From: Ruminococcus sp.
GTDB taxonomy: Bacteria > Bacillota > Clostridia > Oscillospirales > Ruminococcaceae
Length of the DNA: 64,000 nucleotides
Assembly: GCF_024692365.1 (NCBI RefSeq)
Contig: NZ_JAILMR010000109.1
Span: forward strand, 1 to 64,000
Reading direction: 5' to 3'
A program made the translations under genes and the position numbers. The notes below the pieces were generated by a model. The model was not told the origin of the DNA and searched no databases. It was given only the letters and a program-made list of their open reading frames with translations. This document shows, in pieces, positions 34,998 to 43,996 of the stretch (positions are counted from its first letter, which is position 1; each line of letters begins with the position of its first letter).

Positions 34998-35549
34998 ATG
35001 ATAGTCAATTATTATGATATCCACCGCTGTGAATGCGTATGGGATCAGGATGTTCCACTTCTTGTCGCTCCTGAAAATACAGCGGAACAGTTGCTTAAAA
35101 TGAGAGGCTTTTACTGCGGCGAGAACGGCAAGTGGTATAAACAGCTTTTAAAGCAGGAATCCCTGTATCTTTATTCCAGAAGAAATATGATTGTTGTTGA
35201 TCTGCCTGAGAATGATCATGCTTCATCATATAATGCAGAAGAATCAAACGAGGATAAAAAGAAAGCAACCTTATTGAGTATCATATCCATGTTGCTGATG
35301 TACGGTGCCGTTTTATTTAATTTCCTGCTTTATAAGAAATTTGATATAAACACTTTACCCATTAGTGTTTTATCAATTATAGTTGGGATAATAATGGGGA
35401 TTTACGTAGATGTTAGATATCAAAAAAAATCCGGCAATGGGTTTAGGATATTTTCTATAGTGTTTGAAGGAATTTTAGTATTGATAATAATTTCAATTTT
35501 TACCACGTGCAATTCCTGCATGACTGACTGTAGGGGATGTTCAGTATGA
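34998..35549 (+). CDS. Tandem membrane protein, copy 3
   Basis: 183 residues and the most diverged copy (RCECVWD, GFYCGENGKWYKQL, RRNMIVVDLP). The membrane region is less conserved than between copies 1 and 2, implying that it split off first. The tail DCRGCS keeps the Cys pair. It follows an ATGAGGTAAA leader. The stop codon overlaps the next start (ATGA), linking it to the Lgt-like gene. Conserved Cys residues at both ends could bind metal or be lipid- or disulfide-linked. Confidence 0.72.
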   Translation: MIVNYYDIHRCECVWDQDVPLLVAPENTAEQLLKMRGFYCGENGKWYKQLLKQESLYLYSRRNMIVVDLPENDHASSYNAEESNEDKKKATLLSIISMLLMYGAVLFNFLLYKKFDINTLPISVLSIIVGIIMGIYVDVRYQKKSGNGFRIFSIVFEGILVLIIISIFTTCNSCMTDCRGCSV

Positions 35550-36283
35550 CCATGATGCATATACATATTAACACGACTCACTCGCTGATGCAGCCCTATG
35601 GTCTGATGATAATTATGTCGTTTATTGTTGGTGCAGCTGGGATGTATCTGCTGAATATCCGAAAAGGCGTACAAAAAAATATCGCACGTTATCTGCTGAT
35701 TCTTCTGCCTTTGATGAGCTTGTTCTGCGGAGCTATGCTAACTGCTATCACAAGTGGCGGAAAAAGTTACGGGCTTTCTTCCGTAGGCGGATTAGTGGGA
35801 GTTTACGGGGCTGTTATCACAATGGGGCTAATGTCACCCGCCAAAAGTGATCTGGCTGTCATGGCAGAAACCGCTACGGTCATGCTTCCGCTGATGTACA
35901 GTGTTTCAAAAATCGGCTGCTTTCTTGCGGGGTGCTGTTACGGTTTTGAATATGATGGCATATTTGCAGTTGAATATTCGGGACGTTATGCCCATGATCA
36001 TCCTGCTTTTCCTGTTCAGGCAACAGAGACACTAACGTTCCTTATAATATTCCTGATTGGCGTTATGCTTTACACCAAAAATAAGCGATATGCCGTGCAG
36101 GTGATATTTATAGCATCTGCCTTAGCTAAATGTGCGCTGGATTTTCTCCGTGCATCGCATGATGGCATCGTTCTTTCGCTGACACAGGTATTCTGTATCA
36201 TACTTGCGTTTATCGGTGTTGTTTGGCTGGTTGTGAAAATGAAAAAAGCTAATGCTGAATCTTCCGCAGAACTTCAGAATTAG
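35546..36283 (+). CDS. Prolipoprotein diacylglyceryl transferase-like membrane protein
   Basis: 245 residues from ATG 35546, which overlaps the upstream stop and is spaced better from GGGG than the ATG at 35537. About seven membrane segments. Lgt-type features are GGLVGVYGAV (near 84), SKIGCFLAGCCYG (near 130), FPVQATETL (near 156) and FLRASHDGIVLSLTQ (near 200). Canonical Lgt has GR before GCF; here it is SK, and other catalytic Arg positions are uncertain, so this may be an Lgt homolog with altered activity. It may lipidate proteins, perhaps related to the Cys-bearing paralogs upstream. Confidence 0.75.
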   Translation: MTMMHIHINTTHSLMQPYGLMIIMSFIVGAAGMYLLNIRKGVQKNIARYLLILLPLMSLFCGAMLTAITSGGKSYGLSSVGGLVGVYGAVITMGLMSPAKSDLAVMAETATVMLPLMYSVSKIGCFLAGCCYGFEYDGIFAVEYSGRYAHDHPAFPVQATETLTFLIIFLIGVMLYTKNKRYAVQVIFIASALAKCALDFLRASHDGIVLSLTQVFCIILAFIGVVWLVVKMKKANAESSAELQN

Positions 36284-36300
36284 TATGATACATAAAAGCA

Positions 36301-36341
36301 AAAGAGCTAAGACGCGATTCTCATCGGTCTTAGCTCTTTAT
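36301..36341. terminator. Bidirectional terminator between convergent operons
   Basis: A 13-bp perfect stem, AAAGAGCTAAGAC against GTCTTAGCTCTTT, with T-rich DNA on both sides. It ends the Lgt-like operon and the minus-strand cysteine operon. Confidence 0.85.
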
Positions 36342-36357
36342 GATTTCTTAGATATTA

Positions 36358-37206
36358 TTATTCTGCATCGGTCACGTTTTTATCCGCATCGAGAGTGAAG
36401 AAACTGTCGTTTCTGTGCTCGCCATAGGTGGATATGTAAGCCTTTTTTATGATGATATCTTTCTTAGGACGAAGATCGTCATCTTCTTTCATCACTTCGG
36501 CACCGCAGACAGCGTCATAAGCATCGAAGCCGTCATATACCTGTCCGAAGATGGTGTACTGCTGTGAGAAATTCGGTATGCCGCCCTTGCTCTTGAAAGT
36601 TTCAACAAGCTCGGTGTTTCCGCCTGCTGAATCAAGTTCTTCCTTGAATTCGTCGGTGAATTCCACAGTATCAACGAAAAGTATTCGGCTGCCCGACATG
36701 ATCTTTTTGTTGAAGATGGAGCCGCCCTTGTCGCCGTAGGATATCAGCGAACCCTTGAAAGGCCACAGGTCTTTGTGAATCTCGGGCTCTAACTGAGTTG
36801 TGTCCGTATCGGAAGTTTCAGTACCGTCCGAGGATTTTGAACCGCCCATGAAGTATACGTCCTTCTGTACAGCGAAAATGTAGGTGTTATCGTAATACCC
36901 ATCGTTGACAAGATCCTCGAAATACTCAACGAACTTCGGTGCCTGATCTGGGTAAAGAACAGCTGTGAAGTTGCCCTCGGAAGTTTCAAAGACAACAACA
37001 GGTGCATCGTCCTTTGGCAGCTGATACTGGATAAGATCGACGTTATCAGGATCAAGTGCGCCACCGGACTTCATTCTCTGGCAAGCGCTGAACAGCGAGA
37101 ACGCCAGCACAAAACCCAGAGCTATCATAGAGAAATTGAAATATATCCTGAATCGCCTGCTGCGCTTTACATCGTAATAATTTTTCTTTGGCTTTTTATT
37201 ATCCAT
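36358..37206 (-). CDS. Membrane-anchored cyclophilin-type peptidyl-prolyl isomerase, possibly inactive
   Basis: About 282 residues; ATG 37206 is spaced better from GGAGG than 37209. One N-terminal membrane segment (about 20-42) anchors an extracytoplasmic cyclophilin domain (about 65-260; FTAVLYPDQAPKFVEYF, FGQVYDGFDAYDAV). The usual catalytic FHR segment reads YIFAVQ here, so the key Arg appears lost; proline isomerase activity is doubtful, but chaperone or scaffold roles remain. It is the last gene of the T-box cysteine operon, close behind cysS. Confidence 0.8.
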   Translation of the reverse strand: MDNKKPKKNYYDVKRSRRFRIYFNFSMIALGFVLAFSLFSACQRMKSGGALDPDNVDLIQYQLPKDDAPVVVFETSEGNFTAVLYPDQAPKFVEYFEDLVNDGYYDNTYIFAVQKDVYFMGGSKSSDGTETSDTDTTQLEPEIHKDLWPFKGSLISYGDKGGSIFNKKIMSGSRILFVDTVEFTDEFKEELDSAGGNTELVETFKSKGGIPNFSQQYTIFGQVYDGFDAYDAVCGAEVMKEDDDLRPKKDIIIKKAYISTYGEHRNDSFFTLDADKNVTDAE

Positions 37207-37218
37207 CATTTCCTCCGC

Positions 37219-38634
37219 TTAAAGCTTGGTCACAGTCGTGCCCTGACGAGTTTCCTTGACCTCATAGCCAAGAGCAGTTATCTTGTCGCGAATCTCGTCT
37301 GCCTTTGCGAAATCCTTGGCTTTTCTTGCAGCCTGTCTTTCCTCGACCAGAGCCATTACCTCAGCGGGGATATCAGCACCGCTGTTCTTTTCGTTCTGCT
37401 TCTTGGCAGCAGCTATAAGACCTACGCAAAGTACCTTGTCGATGTCCTCGATAGCTGCCAGCTTGGTTGCAGCGGAAGCATCGGATTTCAGGATATCATA
37501 AAGAACTGTCATGCCGTTTGATGTGTTGAGGTCTTCGTCCATAGCAGCTGCGAAGGCTGATCTCAGTTCAGCAGCCTTATCCTTATCGACTTCGCCTGCA
37601 TCCTTCTCGTTAAGAAGAGCAGCTATCCTTGAAGTCAGCTTGTCGTAAGCTGTTTTTGCATTGTCAAGATTCTCCCATGAGAATACCAGGGACTTTCTGT
37701 AATGGGACTGCAGGCAGAAGAATCTGTAAACCAGAGGATCATAGCCCTTTTCTTCAAGCAGAGATACTGTCAGGAACTCACCCTTGGACTTGGACATTTT
37801 GCCTGTATCTGTATTCAGGTGATGAACATGGAACCAGTAGTTGCACCACTTGTGTCCGATATAAGCCTCTGACTGTGCGATCTCATTGGTGTGGTGGGGG
37901 AAGATGTTATCAACGCCGCCGCAGTGGATATCAAGATACTCACCCAGATTCTTCATGGAGATACAGCTGCATTCAATGTGCCAGCCGGGATAGCCAACGC
38001 CCCAGGGAGATTCCCATTTCAGTTCCTGGTCATCGAACTTGGACTTTGTGAACCACAGAACGAAGTCAGCCTTGTTGCGCTTGTTGGTATCTTCCTCAAC
38101 GCCCTCACGAACGCCGACTTCAAGATCTTCAGCACTGAAATTGTGGAACACATAGTACTCTTTCAGCTTTGAGGTATCAAAGTAGATGTTTCCGCCAGCC
38201 TCATAAGCATAGCCTTTTTCGATAAGCGAAGATATCACCTTGATGAACTCATCGATATAGGTAGTAGCAGGTGCAACAACATCTGGGGTCTTGATGTTCA
38301 GCTTAGCGCAATCAGTGAAGAAAGCATCGGTATAGAACTTAGCTATCTCCATAACGGTTTTATGCTCGCGCTTTGCACCTTTGAGCATCTTATCATCGCC
38401 TGTATCACCATCAGAAGTCAGGTGTCCAACGTCTGTGATATTCATAACGCGCTTAACATCAAGACCTGTCCAGCGCATATACTTCTCCAAAACGTCCTCC
38501 ATGATATAGCTTCTCAGGTTGCCGATATGTGCAAAGTGATAGACTGTAGGACCGCAGGTATACATGGATACCTTTCCCGCAGTGTTCGGTACGAATTCTT
38601 CAACCTTATGGCTGAGTGTGTTATAGATCTTCAT
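37219..38634 (-). CDS. cysS: Cysteinyl-tRNA synthetase
   Basis: 471 residues of normal length. The class I signatures are present: HIGN near 36 (FAHIGNLRSY) and KMSKS near 270. The zinc-binding residues are also visible: Cys in YTCGPTVY, Cys in IECSC, and the His and Glu in HHTNEIAQSEA. It charges tRNA-Cys with cysteine. It sits in one operon with cysE under a T-box, so uncharged tRNA-Cys raises both supply and use of cysteine. Confidence 0.97.
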   Translation of the reverse strand: MKIYNTLSHKVEEFVPNTAGKVSMYTCGPTVYHFAHIGNLRSYIMEDVLEKYMRWTGLDVKRVMNITDVGHLTSDGDTGDDKMLKGAKREHKTVMEIAKFYTDAFFTDCAKLNIKTPDVVAPATTYIDEFIKVISSLIEKGYAYEAGGNIYFDTSKLKEYYVFHNFSAEDLEVGVREGVEEDTNKRNKADFVLWFTKSKFDDQELKWESPWGVGYPGWHIECSCISMKNLGEYLDIHCGGVDNIFPHHTNEIAQSEAYIGHKWCNYWFHVHHLNTDTGKMSKSKGEFLTVSLLEEKGYDPLVYRFFCLQSHYRKSLVFSWENLDNAKTAYDKLTSRIAALLNEKDAGEVDKDKAAELRSAFAAAMDEDLNTSNGMTVLYDILKSDASAATKLAAIEDIDKVLCVGLIAAAKKQNEKNSGADIPAEVMALVEERQAARKAKDFAKADEIRDKITALGYEVKETRQGTTVTKL

Positions 38635-38654
38635 TGTTTTTTCCTCCTGATAAT

Positions 38655-39278
38655 TTACTTGGAAATTTTATTAAGTTCAAGTCTGACGGGCTTTTTGAAA
38701 TTCAGCTCACTCACTCCCGTAACGCTGAACCAGTTGAGTTCACTCTCAAAAAGCGACCGTGCATCTTCAAGCAGAGCAGATTCATCTTTGAAAAAATGCC
38801 TGCGCTGATATATAACGCTGTCCGTTTCGTAAGCCGAAAGCCAGCCTGCGCCATCGGCAAGTTCAACAGCATAAAAAACTGTGGGGTATTTATCCAGATC
38901 GGTTATCTTTACAAAGGCTTGCTGCTGTTCATCGTTAAGTATTGCCCTTTTGTATGACCTTATCTCCAGTCTGCGGAAATTATCGAAGTAATTCACGAAC
39001 ATACGGTAGCCCTCTTTATTGCCGAAATATGTCATGAGTATATCGTACCAGTCGGCTTTGGGTTCATCGTAGGTCAGCGAACACCTGATGAATTCAGTGA
39101 ATAGTCTCCAGTCAGCGGGCAGGAGCGAATATTTTTCAGGGCTGTCATTCAGTATCATATTTGAAGCCAGACAGAAATCATAACCGAACTGAAAATATTT
39201 CAGTGCTGTCAGATCCTCTCCGCCCGTAAACAGATATGGCTTTGCCAGCATATGTTCAATAAGCTTTATCGTATCCAT
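38655..39278 (-). CDS. Unknown protein in the cysteine operon
   Basis: 207 residues with no signal peptide, membrane segment or recognised family. Aromatic-rich (FGYDFCLASNM, DWYDILMTYFG, YFDNFRRLEI). The start is directly after the cysE stop with no gap, and cysS follows 20 bp later, so it is certainly co-transcribed. Its place between cysE and cysS hints at a role linked to cysteine or translation but does not define it. Confidence 0.7.
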   Translation of the reverse strand: MDTIKLIEHMLAKPYLFTGGEDLTALKYFQFGYDFCLASNMILNDSPEKYSLLPADWRLFTEFIRCSLTYDEPKADWYDILMTYFGNKEGYRMFVNYFDNFRRLEIRSYKRAILNDEQQQAFVKITDLDKYPTVFYAVELADGAGWLSAYETDSVIYQRRHFFKDESALLEDARSLFESELNWFSVTGVSELNFKKPVRLELNKISK

Positions 39279-39950
39279 TTATCTGCCCTCTTGTCCTATG
39301 AGCTTTTCAAGCTCTTCCACACGCTTTTTAAGGCGTTCAAGTTCGATCCTTTCCTTGCAGAGCTCCTGAGAAACAGGATCGGGCATATGCACCTGATCGA
39401 GATCAAGGGTACGCTTGCCGTTCTGCTTAACTACCTTTGCAGGAACGCCCACAGCTGTGCAGTTTGGCGGAACAGATTCAAGCACAACCGCATTAGCGGC
39501 TATCTTCGAGTTATCCCCGACCTTGAAAGGTCCCAGCACCTTAGCACCGCAGCCAACCATTACATTGTTGCCAAGTGTAGGATGACGCTTGCCCTGATCT
39601 TTGCCAGTACCGCCAAGGGTACAACCCTGATACAGCAGACAGTTATCACCGATCTCCGCAGTTTCACCGATAACAACTCCCGCACCGTGGTCTATCAGCA
39701 GACCCTTGCCTATCTTTGCACCGGGGTGTATCTCGATACCTGTCAGAAAACGAGCCGTCTGGGATATCAATCTCGCTATGAACTTGAAATTTTTAAGATA
39801 GAACCAGTGTGCAACACGGTACATTGCCACCGCGTGCAGTCCTGAATAAGTCAGTATTTCTAAAGTACTTGTCGCAGCGGGATCTCTGTCCTTGATGGAC
39901 TGTATCTCATCTTTGTAGCTTCTGATCACCCTGCTAATCAACTTGCTCAT
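39279..39950 (-). CDS. cysE: Serine O-acetyltransferase
   Basis: 223 residues; ATG 39950 is set by GGAGGG and the gene overlaps the phosphatase by 17 bp. A helical N-terminal part is followed by left-handed beta-helix hexapeptide repeats ([43 protein letters not shown]). The conserved His of DHGAG near the cofactor site is present. The enzyme makes O-acetylserine for cysteine synthesis. Being controlled by a cysteine T-box with cysS makes biological sense. The C-terminal tail ([11 protein letters not shown]) is coiled-coil-like. Confidence 0.95.
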   Translation of the reverse strand: MSKLISRVIRSYKDEIQSIKDRDPAATSTLEILTYSGLHAVAMYRVAHWFYLKNFKFIARLISQTARFLTGIEIHPGAKIGKGLLIDHGAGVVIGETAEIGDNCLLYQGCTLGGTGKDQGKRHPTLGNNVMVGCGAKVLGPFKVGDNSKIAANAVVLESVPPNCTAVGVPAKVVKQNGKRTLDLDQVHMPDPVSQELCKERIELERLKKRVEELEKLIGQEGR

Positions 39951-40632
39951 GTTGACCCTCCGTATCACACGAAAGCTTTTTCATCAAGCTTTCATACGTA
40001 TCACCAGACAGCCCAAGCTTCTCAATATACCCCTTTGCGCTGCCGTATTTTTCAATAAACATTTCAATAAAATCTTCCATGCTGCATTCGTTCGCAAGAA
40101 CTGCCCTGCGGTCGATCTCGGGGTGCGCTGCCAGATAGTTTTCAAGCAGCTGCCTGTTGTATTCACGGCTGACTGTATATCCGCGGACTATCTCTCCCCT
40201 GTCAACTCCGCAAAGCATCTGCAATACAGCGCTTACAACGCCCGTTCTATCCTTGCCCGCAGTGCAGAAAAATAACACTCCGCCATCAGCCTGCGCTAGA
40301 CATCGAAATACCGCCGCCATGTTTTCGGACGCGGCTATCTTCATGTAAGACAAAGGCACATCTTCCAAACGTTTCGGTGGAATACTGCCCTCGGTTATCG
40401 GCAGATGATGATAACGAAAACCATACTCACCTGCCGTACAAGGCTTGCGCCTGACTTCTTCATCAGTGCGTAGATCAATGAGATCCGTTATACCGTTCTC
40501 CCGAAGAAAAACTATATCCTCACACGAAAGCGATGATACCGCACCGCTTCTCCACAACGCCGCAGAGGGTCTTATTCCATCAACAGCACGTGTATTGTTC
40601 GCTAATCTCAGCAGACTTTTATATTCGCTCAT
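39934..40632 (-). CDS. Tyrosine/serine protein phosphatase (Y_phosphatase3 type)
   Basis: 232 residues; ATG 40632 follows GGAGG. The active-site signature CTAGKDRTG (Cys-x5-Arg) is intact near residue 125, with [17 protein letters not shown] at the N-terminus and an acidic loop upstream ([12 protein letters not shown]). It should dephosphorylate phosphotyrosine or phosphoserine targets in the cytoplasm; some members act on phosphoinositides. It is the first gene after the cysteine T-box and overlaps cysE, an unexpected member of a cysteine regulon. Confidence 0.88.
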   Translation of the reverse strand: MSEYKSLLRLANNTRAVDGIRPSAALWRSGAVSSLSCEDIVFLRENGITDLIDLRTDEEVRRKPCTAGEYGFRYHHLPITEGSIPPKRLEDVPLSYMKIAASENMAAVFRCLAQADGGVLFFCTAGKDRTGVVSAVLQMLCGVDRGEIVRGYTVSREYNRQLLENYLAAHPEIDRRAVLANECSMEDFIEMFIEKYGSAKGYIEKLGLSGDTYESLMKKLSCDTEGQHEQVD

Positions 40633-40650
40633 AACAGACCTCCAATAAAT

Positions 40651-40904
40651 AAAAAAGCCCCCGAACACGCGACGTATGCGTATTCGGAGGCGAGAGATCC
40701 CGCGGTCCCACTCCGTTTCACTGTACATATATTGTACAGCCTTGATATCCTTAACGCGGATAAACGAGGAGAGATACTGAGCATAAAAGCCGTTCCCCGC
40801 TCCCTGCTGTCAGCCGCACTTCCCACCGCCGTGACTTAGCCTTGCACCGAACGACTTTTCTCTTGACGTCACTAATGCGGGGTACTCTTGCTGATGCGCA
40901 TTTT
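40651..40904 (-). promoter_or_regulatory. T-box riboswitch leader (tRNA-Cys type)
   Basis: On the minus strand the T-box GGAGTGGGACCGCG (40714-40701) matches the consensus that pairs with the tRNA acceptor end in 11 of 13 defined positions. Upstream are a Stem I base (GTACCCCGC with GCGGGGA), a Stem III-like perfect hairpin (CTGTAC/GTACAG) and a candidate specifier TGC (40818-40816) in GGGAAGTGCGGC. Downstream a 14-bp-arm terminator (40691-40657) ends in TTTTTT. TGC is a Cys codon, matching cysE and cysS in the operon. Uncharged tRNA-Cys should favour read-through. Confidence 0.88.
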
Positions 40905-40916
40905 GGGAATATTATA

Positions 40917-41510
40917 TTATTCGTTAGGATCGATATACTTCGCGTAAGCTTTAAGATAAACGCCGCCGGATATTACTGTGAGTATAACAGCAATCCATAT
41001 CAGCACCTCATTCAGTAGGAACACAGGGTGTGTCCAGTTGAGGTCGGGTGCACCTTTAAGTTCAGGAAAGAGTATCTGCATGAACATTATTGCTATCATA
41101 GCCACCATTGTGAAAGCTGTTTTCAGCTTGCCCCAGATACCTGCGGCAACCACAACACCTTCGCCCGCAACCACGAGCCTAAGACCTGTGACCATGAATT
41201 CTCTTGCCAGTATTATAACCACTGCTATAGGGTCTATCCATCTTTCAAAAGTGAAACATATCAGCGCAACCATGACCAGCAGCTTATCAGCCAGCGGGTC
41301 AAGGAACTTGCCGAATGTTGTTACCAGATTCTGCGACCTTGCTATCTTGCCATCCAGCATATCTGTCAGTGACGCGATTATAAACACCGACATCGCAAGT
41401 ATTGTATGCAGCTTGGGACCTATCTCAAAGCAAAGCATGAATACCATAAAGAATGGTATGAGTATTACTCTGAGCACCGTCAGCTTGTTTGGCAGATTCA
41501 TTTTCTTCAT
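40917..41510 (-). CDS. pgsA: CDP-diacylglycerol-glycerol-3-phosphate 3-phosphatidyltransferase
   Basis: 197 residues with about five membrane segments. The CDP-alcohol phosphotransferase motif DMLDGKIARSQNLVTTFG, then KFLDPLADK, has the expected DGxxAR-x8-Gxxx-Dxxx-D spacing (about 45-70). It makes phosphatidylglycerophosphate for phospholipids. It lies 13 bp after rimO, a common clostridial order, and is upstream of the T-box leader. Confidence 0.95.
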   Translation of the reverse strand: MKKMNLPNKLTVLRVILIPFFMVFMLCFEIGPKLHTILAMSVFIIASLTDMLDGKIARSQNLVTTFGKFLDPLADKLLVMVALICFTFERWIDPIAVVIILAREFMVTGLRLVVAGEGVVVAAGIWGKLKTAFTMVAMIAIMFMQILFPELKGAPDLNWTHPVFLLNEVLIWIAVILTVISGGVYLKAYAKYIDPNE

Positions 41511-41523
41511 CGAAAAGCCCTCC

Positions 41524-42855
41524 TTATTCCGTTACAGTTCCCAGCAGGTCATAGTCAAGGGTATCAAAAAGTTCGACCTTGACATACTGTCCCACAGCGA
41601 CTTTTTTCTCGGAGGTAAAGAATACCTTTCCGTCTATGTCGGGCGCATCTGCTGCACCTCTGCCGAAATAGCATTCTGCATAGCGGTCAAAGCCCTCGCA
41701 GACTATCTCGACTGTCTTACCAAGCTGTGCCTGATTGTATCTTTCAGTCACGAGCATCTGCTCCTGCATGATTATATCAGCACGTCTGTTTCTTGTTACT
41801 TCATCTACCTGATCGGGCATCGAGTAAGCCTTTGTGCCCTCTTCTGGAGAATATGCAAAGCAGCCAAGTCTTTCAAAACCGACATTCTTTACAAACTCGC
41901 AAAGCTCCTCAAACTGAGCTTCTGTCTCACCGGGGAATCCTGCAATGAGAGTAGTTCTCAGAACGATATCGGGAATCCTTGCTCTCAGCTTCTGTATCAG
42001 TTCAAGCAGAAAAGCTTCGTCGCCTGCACGGTTCATTCTCTTCAGGACATCACCGTTGCAGTGCTGTATCGGCATATCTATATACTTTACAAGCTTATCC
42101 TCGGTAGCAAGAACATCGATGAACTCATCGCTGATACGCTCGGGATAGCTGTACAGTGTTCTTATCCATTTGAATCCGTCTATCTCACAGAGTTTTTTCA
42201 GCAGTTCGGGAAGCATGGACTTTCCGTAGATATCCTCACCGTAGCGTGTAGTATCCTGTGCAATGACTACTACCTCGGTTACACCGTGTTCAGCCAGCCA
42301 CTTTGCTTCTTCTAAGATATCTTCCATTTTCCTGCTTCTGAACTTTCCTCTTATGGCAGGTATAGCGCAGTAGGTACAACAGTTGGAGCAGCCCTCTGCT
42401 ATTTTAAGATATGCAAAGAAAGGCTCGGTTGATATCAGTCTGCCGCCCTCCATAGGAAGGTCTGTCTTGCTGCCGTAGGCACAAACGCTCTCCTCGGTGC
42501 GGTAAATATCCCTGATTATCTCGGCTATCTTGCCGTTTGAACCAAGTCCGACCACCGCGTCGAGCTCGGGTATCTCCTTTTTCATCTCATCGCGGTAACG
42601 CTCTGCAAGGCAGCCTGTTGCGATAACGTGCTTTATCCTGCCCTCTTCTTTAAGGGTGCAGAACTCCAGTATCGTATCGATAGCTTCCTGCTTTGCAGAT
42701 TCAATAAAACCGCAGGTATTAACGATGACCACATCAGCCAGCGCTGCGTCGCTAACAAGCTCATAGCCCTCTTTTTTGAGGTCATAAAGCATATGCTCAG
42801 CATCGACCTGATTTTTGGGACATCCAAGAGAAACCATTCCCACTCTTGTAGACAT
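41524..42855 (-). CDS. rimO: Ribosomal protein S12 methylthiotransferase
   Basis: 443 residues with UPF0004 domain (1-about 130; VGMVSLGCPKNQVDAEHML), radical-SAM core (about 145-370; CSNCCTYCAIP, the CxxxCxxC cluster) and TRAM domain (about 375-443). The N-terminal Cys residues for the second cluster are visible (Cys at SLGCPKN, NTCGF, TGCLA). The SGE/HxxGKF-type RimO context and pgsA neighbourhood favour RimO over MiaB. It adds a methylthio group to Asp of S12. A promoter lies upstream. Confidence 0.93.
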   Translation of the reverse strand: MSTRVGMVSLGCPKNQVDAEHMLYDLKKEGYELVSDAALADVVIVNTCGFIESAKQEAIDTILEFCTLKEEGRIKHVIATGCLAERYRDEMKKEIPELDAVVGLGSNGKIAEIIRDIYRTEESVCAYGSKTDLPMEGGRLISTEPFFAYLKIAEGCSNCCTYCAIPAIRGKFRSRKMEDILEEAKWLAEHGVTEVVVIAQDTTRYGEDIYGKSMLPELLKKLCEIDGFKWIRTLYSYPERISDEFIDVLATEDKLVKYIDMPIQHCNGDVLKRMNRAGDEAFLLELIQKLRARIPDIVLRTTLIAGFPGETEAQFEELCEFVKNVGFERLGCFAYSPEEGTKAYSMPDQVDEVTRNRRADIIMQEQMLVTERYNQAQLGKTVEIVCEGFDRYAECYFGRGAADAPDIDGKVFFTSEKKVAVGQYVKVELFDTLDYDLLGTVTE

Positions 42856-42904
42856 AAAATAAGAACTCCTATCAATTTAACATTCTGTTCAATTACATTC
42901 CTAT

Positions 42905-42933
42905 ATTATAACACCTTTTTTCCGATTTGTAAA
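42905..42933 (-). promoter_or_regulatory. Promoter of rimO-pgsA
   Basis: Minus-strand TTTACA (42933-42928), 17-bp spacer, TATAAT (42910-42905). Confidence 0.7.
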
Positions 42934-42949
42934 GGGCTGTAAAAATTAT

Positions 42950-43354
42950 TTACAATAATTTCCCTTCGCTGGATACTTCAATCGACCCATCTCCAAGAAG
43001 TTCGACCATAACACCCTCACCGAGAGCACCGTTTTTCGCGGTAACAGTGATACTCAGAACCGTGCCCTCATCGTCCTCGTCAACGAAAGCGCTTTCGATC
43101 TCCATGATCTCCTCTATCTGCGCCGAAGTCAGCAGAGGAAATTTTTTCTTGTCGTACTTTCCATCACGCTTGATTATCTCGGCAAGCTTGCCTTTGTTGC
43201 GCTCTACCCTGCCCAGTTTGTCAGCTATATCTGAAATATTATCCATTATATCCTGCTGATCTTCCATATAAAAAAGCACCGTTACAGGCTTTCCCCATAT
43301 CTCGTAAGATATCTCGAATGCTTCCTGTTCTTCGTTGTATCTGATCTTATCCAT
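42950..43354 (-). CDS. Unknown acidic protein (DUF2004-like?)
   Basis: 134 acidic residues, cytoplasmic, with a C-terminal beta-rich part (TVLSITVTAKNGALGEGVMVELL). No confident family; the pattern recalls DUF2004/DUF6985-like small immunity or regulatory proteins, but this is weak. It follows recX by three bases and precedes the rimO promoter, so it is the last gene of the recA-recX transcript. Confidence 0.65.
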   Translation of the reverse strand: MDKIRYNEEQEAFEISYEIWGKPVTVLFYMEDQQDIMDNISDIADKLGRVERNKGKLAEIIKRDGKYDKKKFPLLTSAQIEEIMEIESAFVDEDDEGTVLSITVTAKNGALGEGVMVELLGDGSIEVSSEGKLL

Positions 43355-43357
43355 AGT

Positions 43358-43993
43358 CTACTCCTTCTCGCCGTATTCTTCTTCAATATCGCGCAGAACC
43401 TCTTTTATGAGGTCATAACTGTATCCATATCTTACCAGCGCATTCTTAACTCTTGCGACTCCCTTTTCGTCATCAAGGTACCGCAGATATTTCTTCTCGA
43501 CCAACTCATAAAGACGGTCATACCAGGTGTTTTCCTCGTCCTCATCATAACGGTCAAGGGCTTCGTTTATGACCTCTGACGTAAGACCTCTGTTACGCAT
43601 CTCACGGAAAGCCCTTGTTCGTCCGAAACGCTTGACTTCAACATAATGCCTGGCAAGCCCCTCGGCGTAGCGCCTGTCGTTGATAGCACCAAGTTCAGCC
43701 ATCTTGTCAACTACCCTATAGCAGGTGTCCTCAGAATAATTCTTTTCAAGCTTTCTGAAAAGCTCTATATAGGAATAATCCTTTACGTCCAGAAGATAAA
43801 GTGCTCTTTCCCGCGCTTTGCGGTATTCTTCTTCTGCCTTGATATCTTCCCACGCAGACAAAGGCAGACTGATGCCTGCCTTTAAATTATATCTGCTTAC
43901 GATCTCACGATTCAGGAACTCAGCGTCCCTGTCCTCGAATTCGATCATATAAGTCGCGCCCTTATAAAGGGATACGTTGGTTATTTTTAGCAT
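43358..43993 (-). CDS. recX: RecX-family RecA regulator
   Basis: 211 residues, helical throughout, with the RecX repeat pattern (DYSYIELFRKLEKNYSEDTCYRVVDKM, GAINDRRYAEGLARHYVEVKRFGRTRAFREM, then ALVRYGYSYDLI). RecX binds RecA filaments and limits their activity. It is three bases after the recA stop. The N-terminal 65 residues form the basic and beta-rich extension common in Firmicute RecX. Confidence 0.93.
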   Translation of the reverse strand: MLKITNVSLYKGATYMIEFEDRDAEFLNREIVSRYNLKAGISLPLSAWEDIKAEEEYRKARERALYLLDVKDYSYIELFRKLEKNYSEDTCYRVVDKMAELGAINDRRYAEGLARHYVEVKRFGRTRAFREMRNRGLTSEVINEALDRYDEDEENTWYDRLYELVEKKYLRYLDDEKGVARVKNALVRYGYSYDLIKEVLRDIEEEYGEKE

Positions 43994-43996
43994 TTT

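Noticed and set aside
40978..42315. A 445-codon open frame antisense to rimO and pgsA
   Set aside because: It overlaps two confidently identified genes and encodes Ser/Ile/Cys-rich sequence without domains. Shadow frame.
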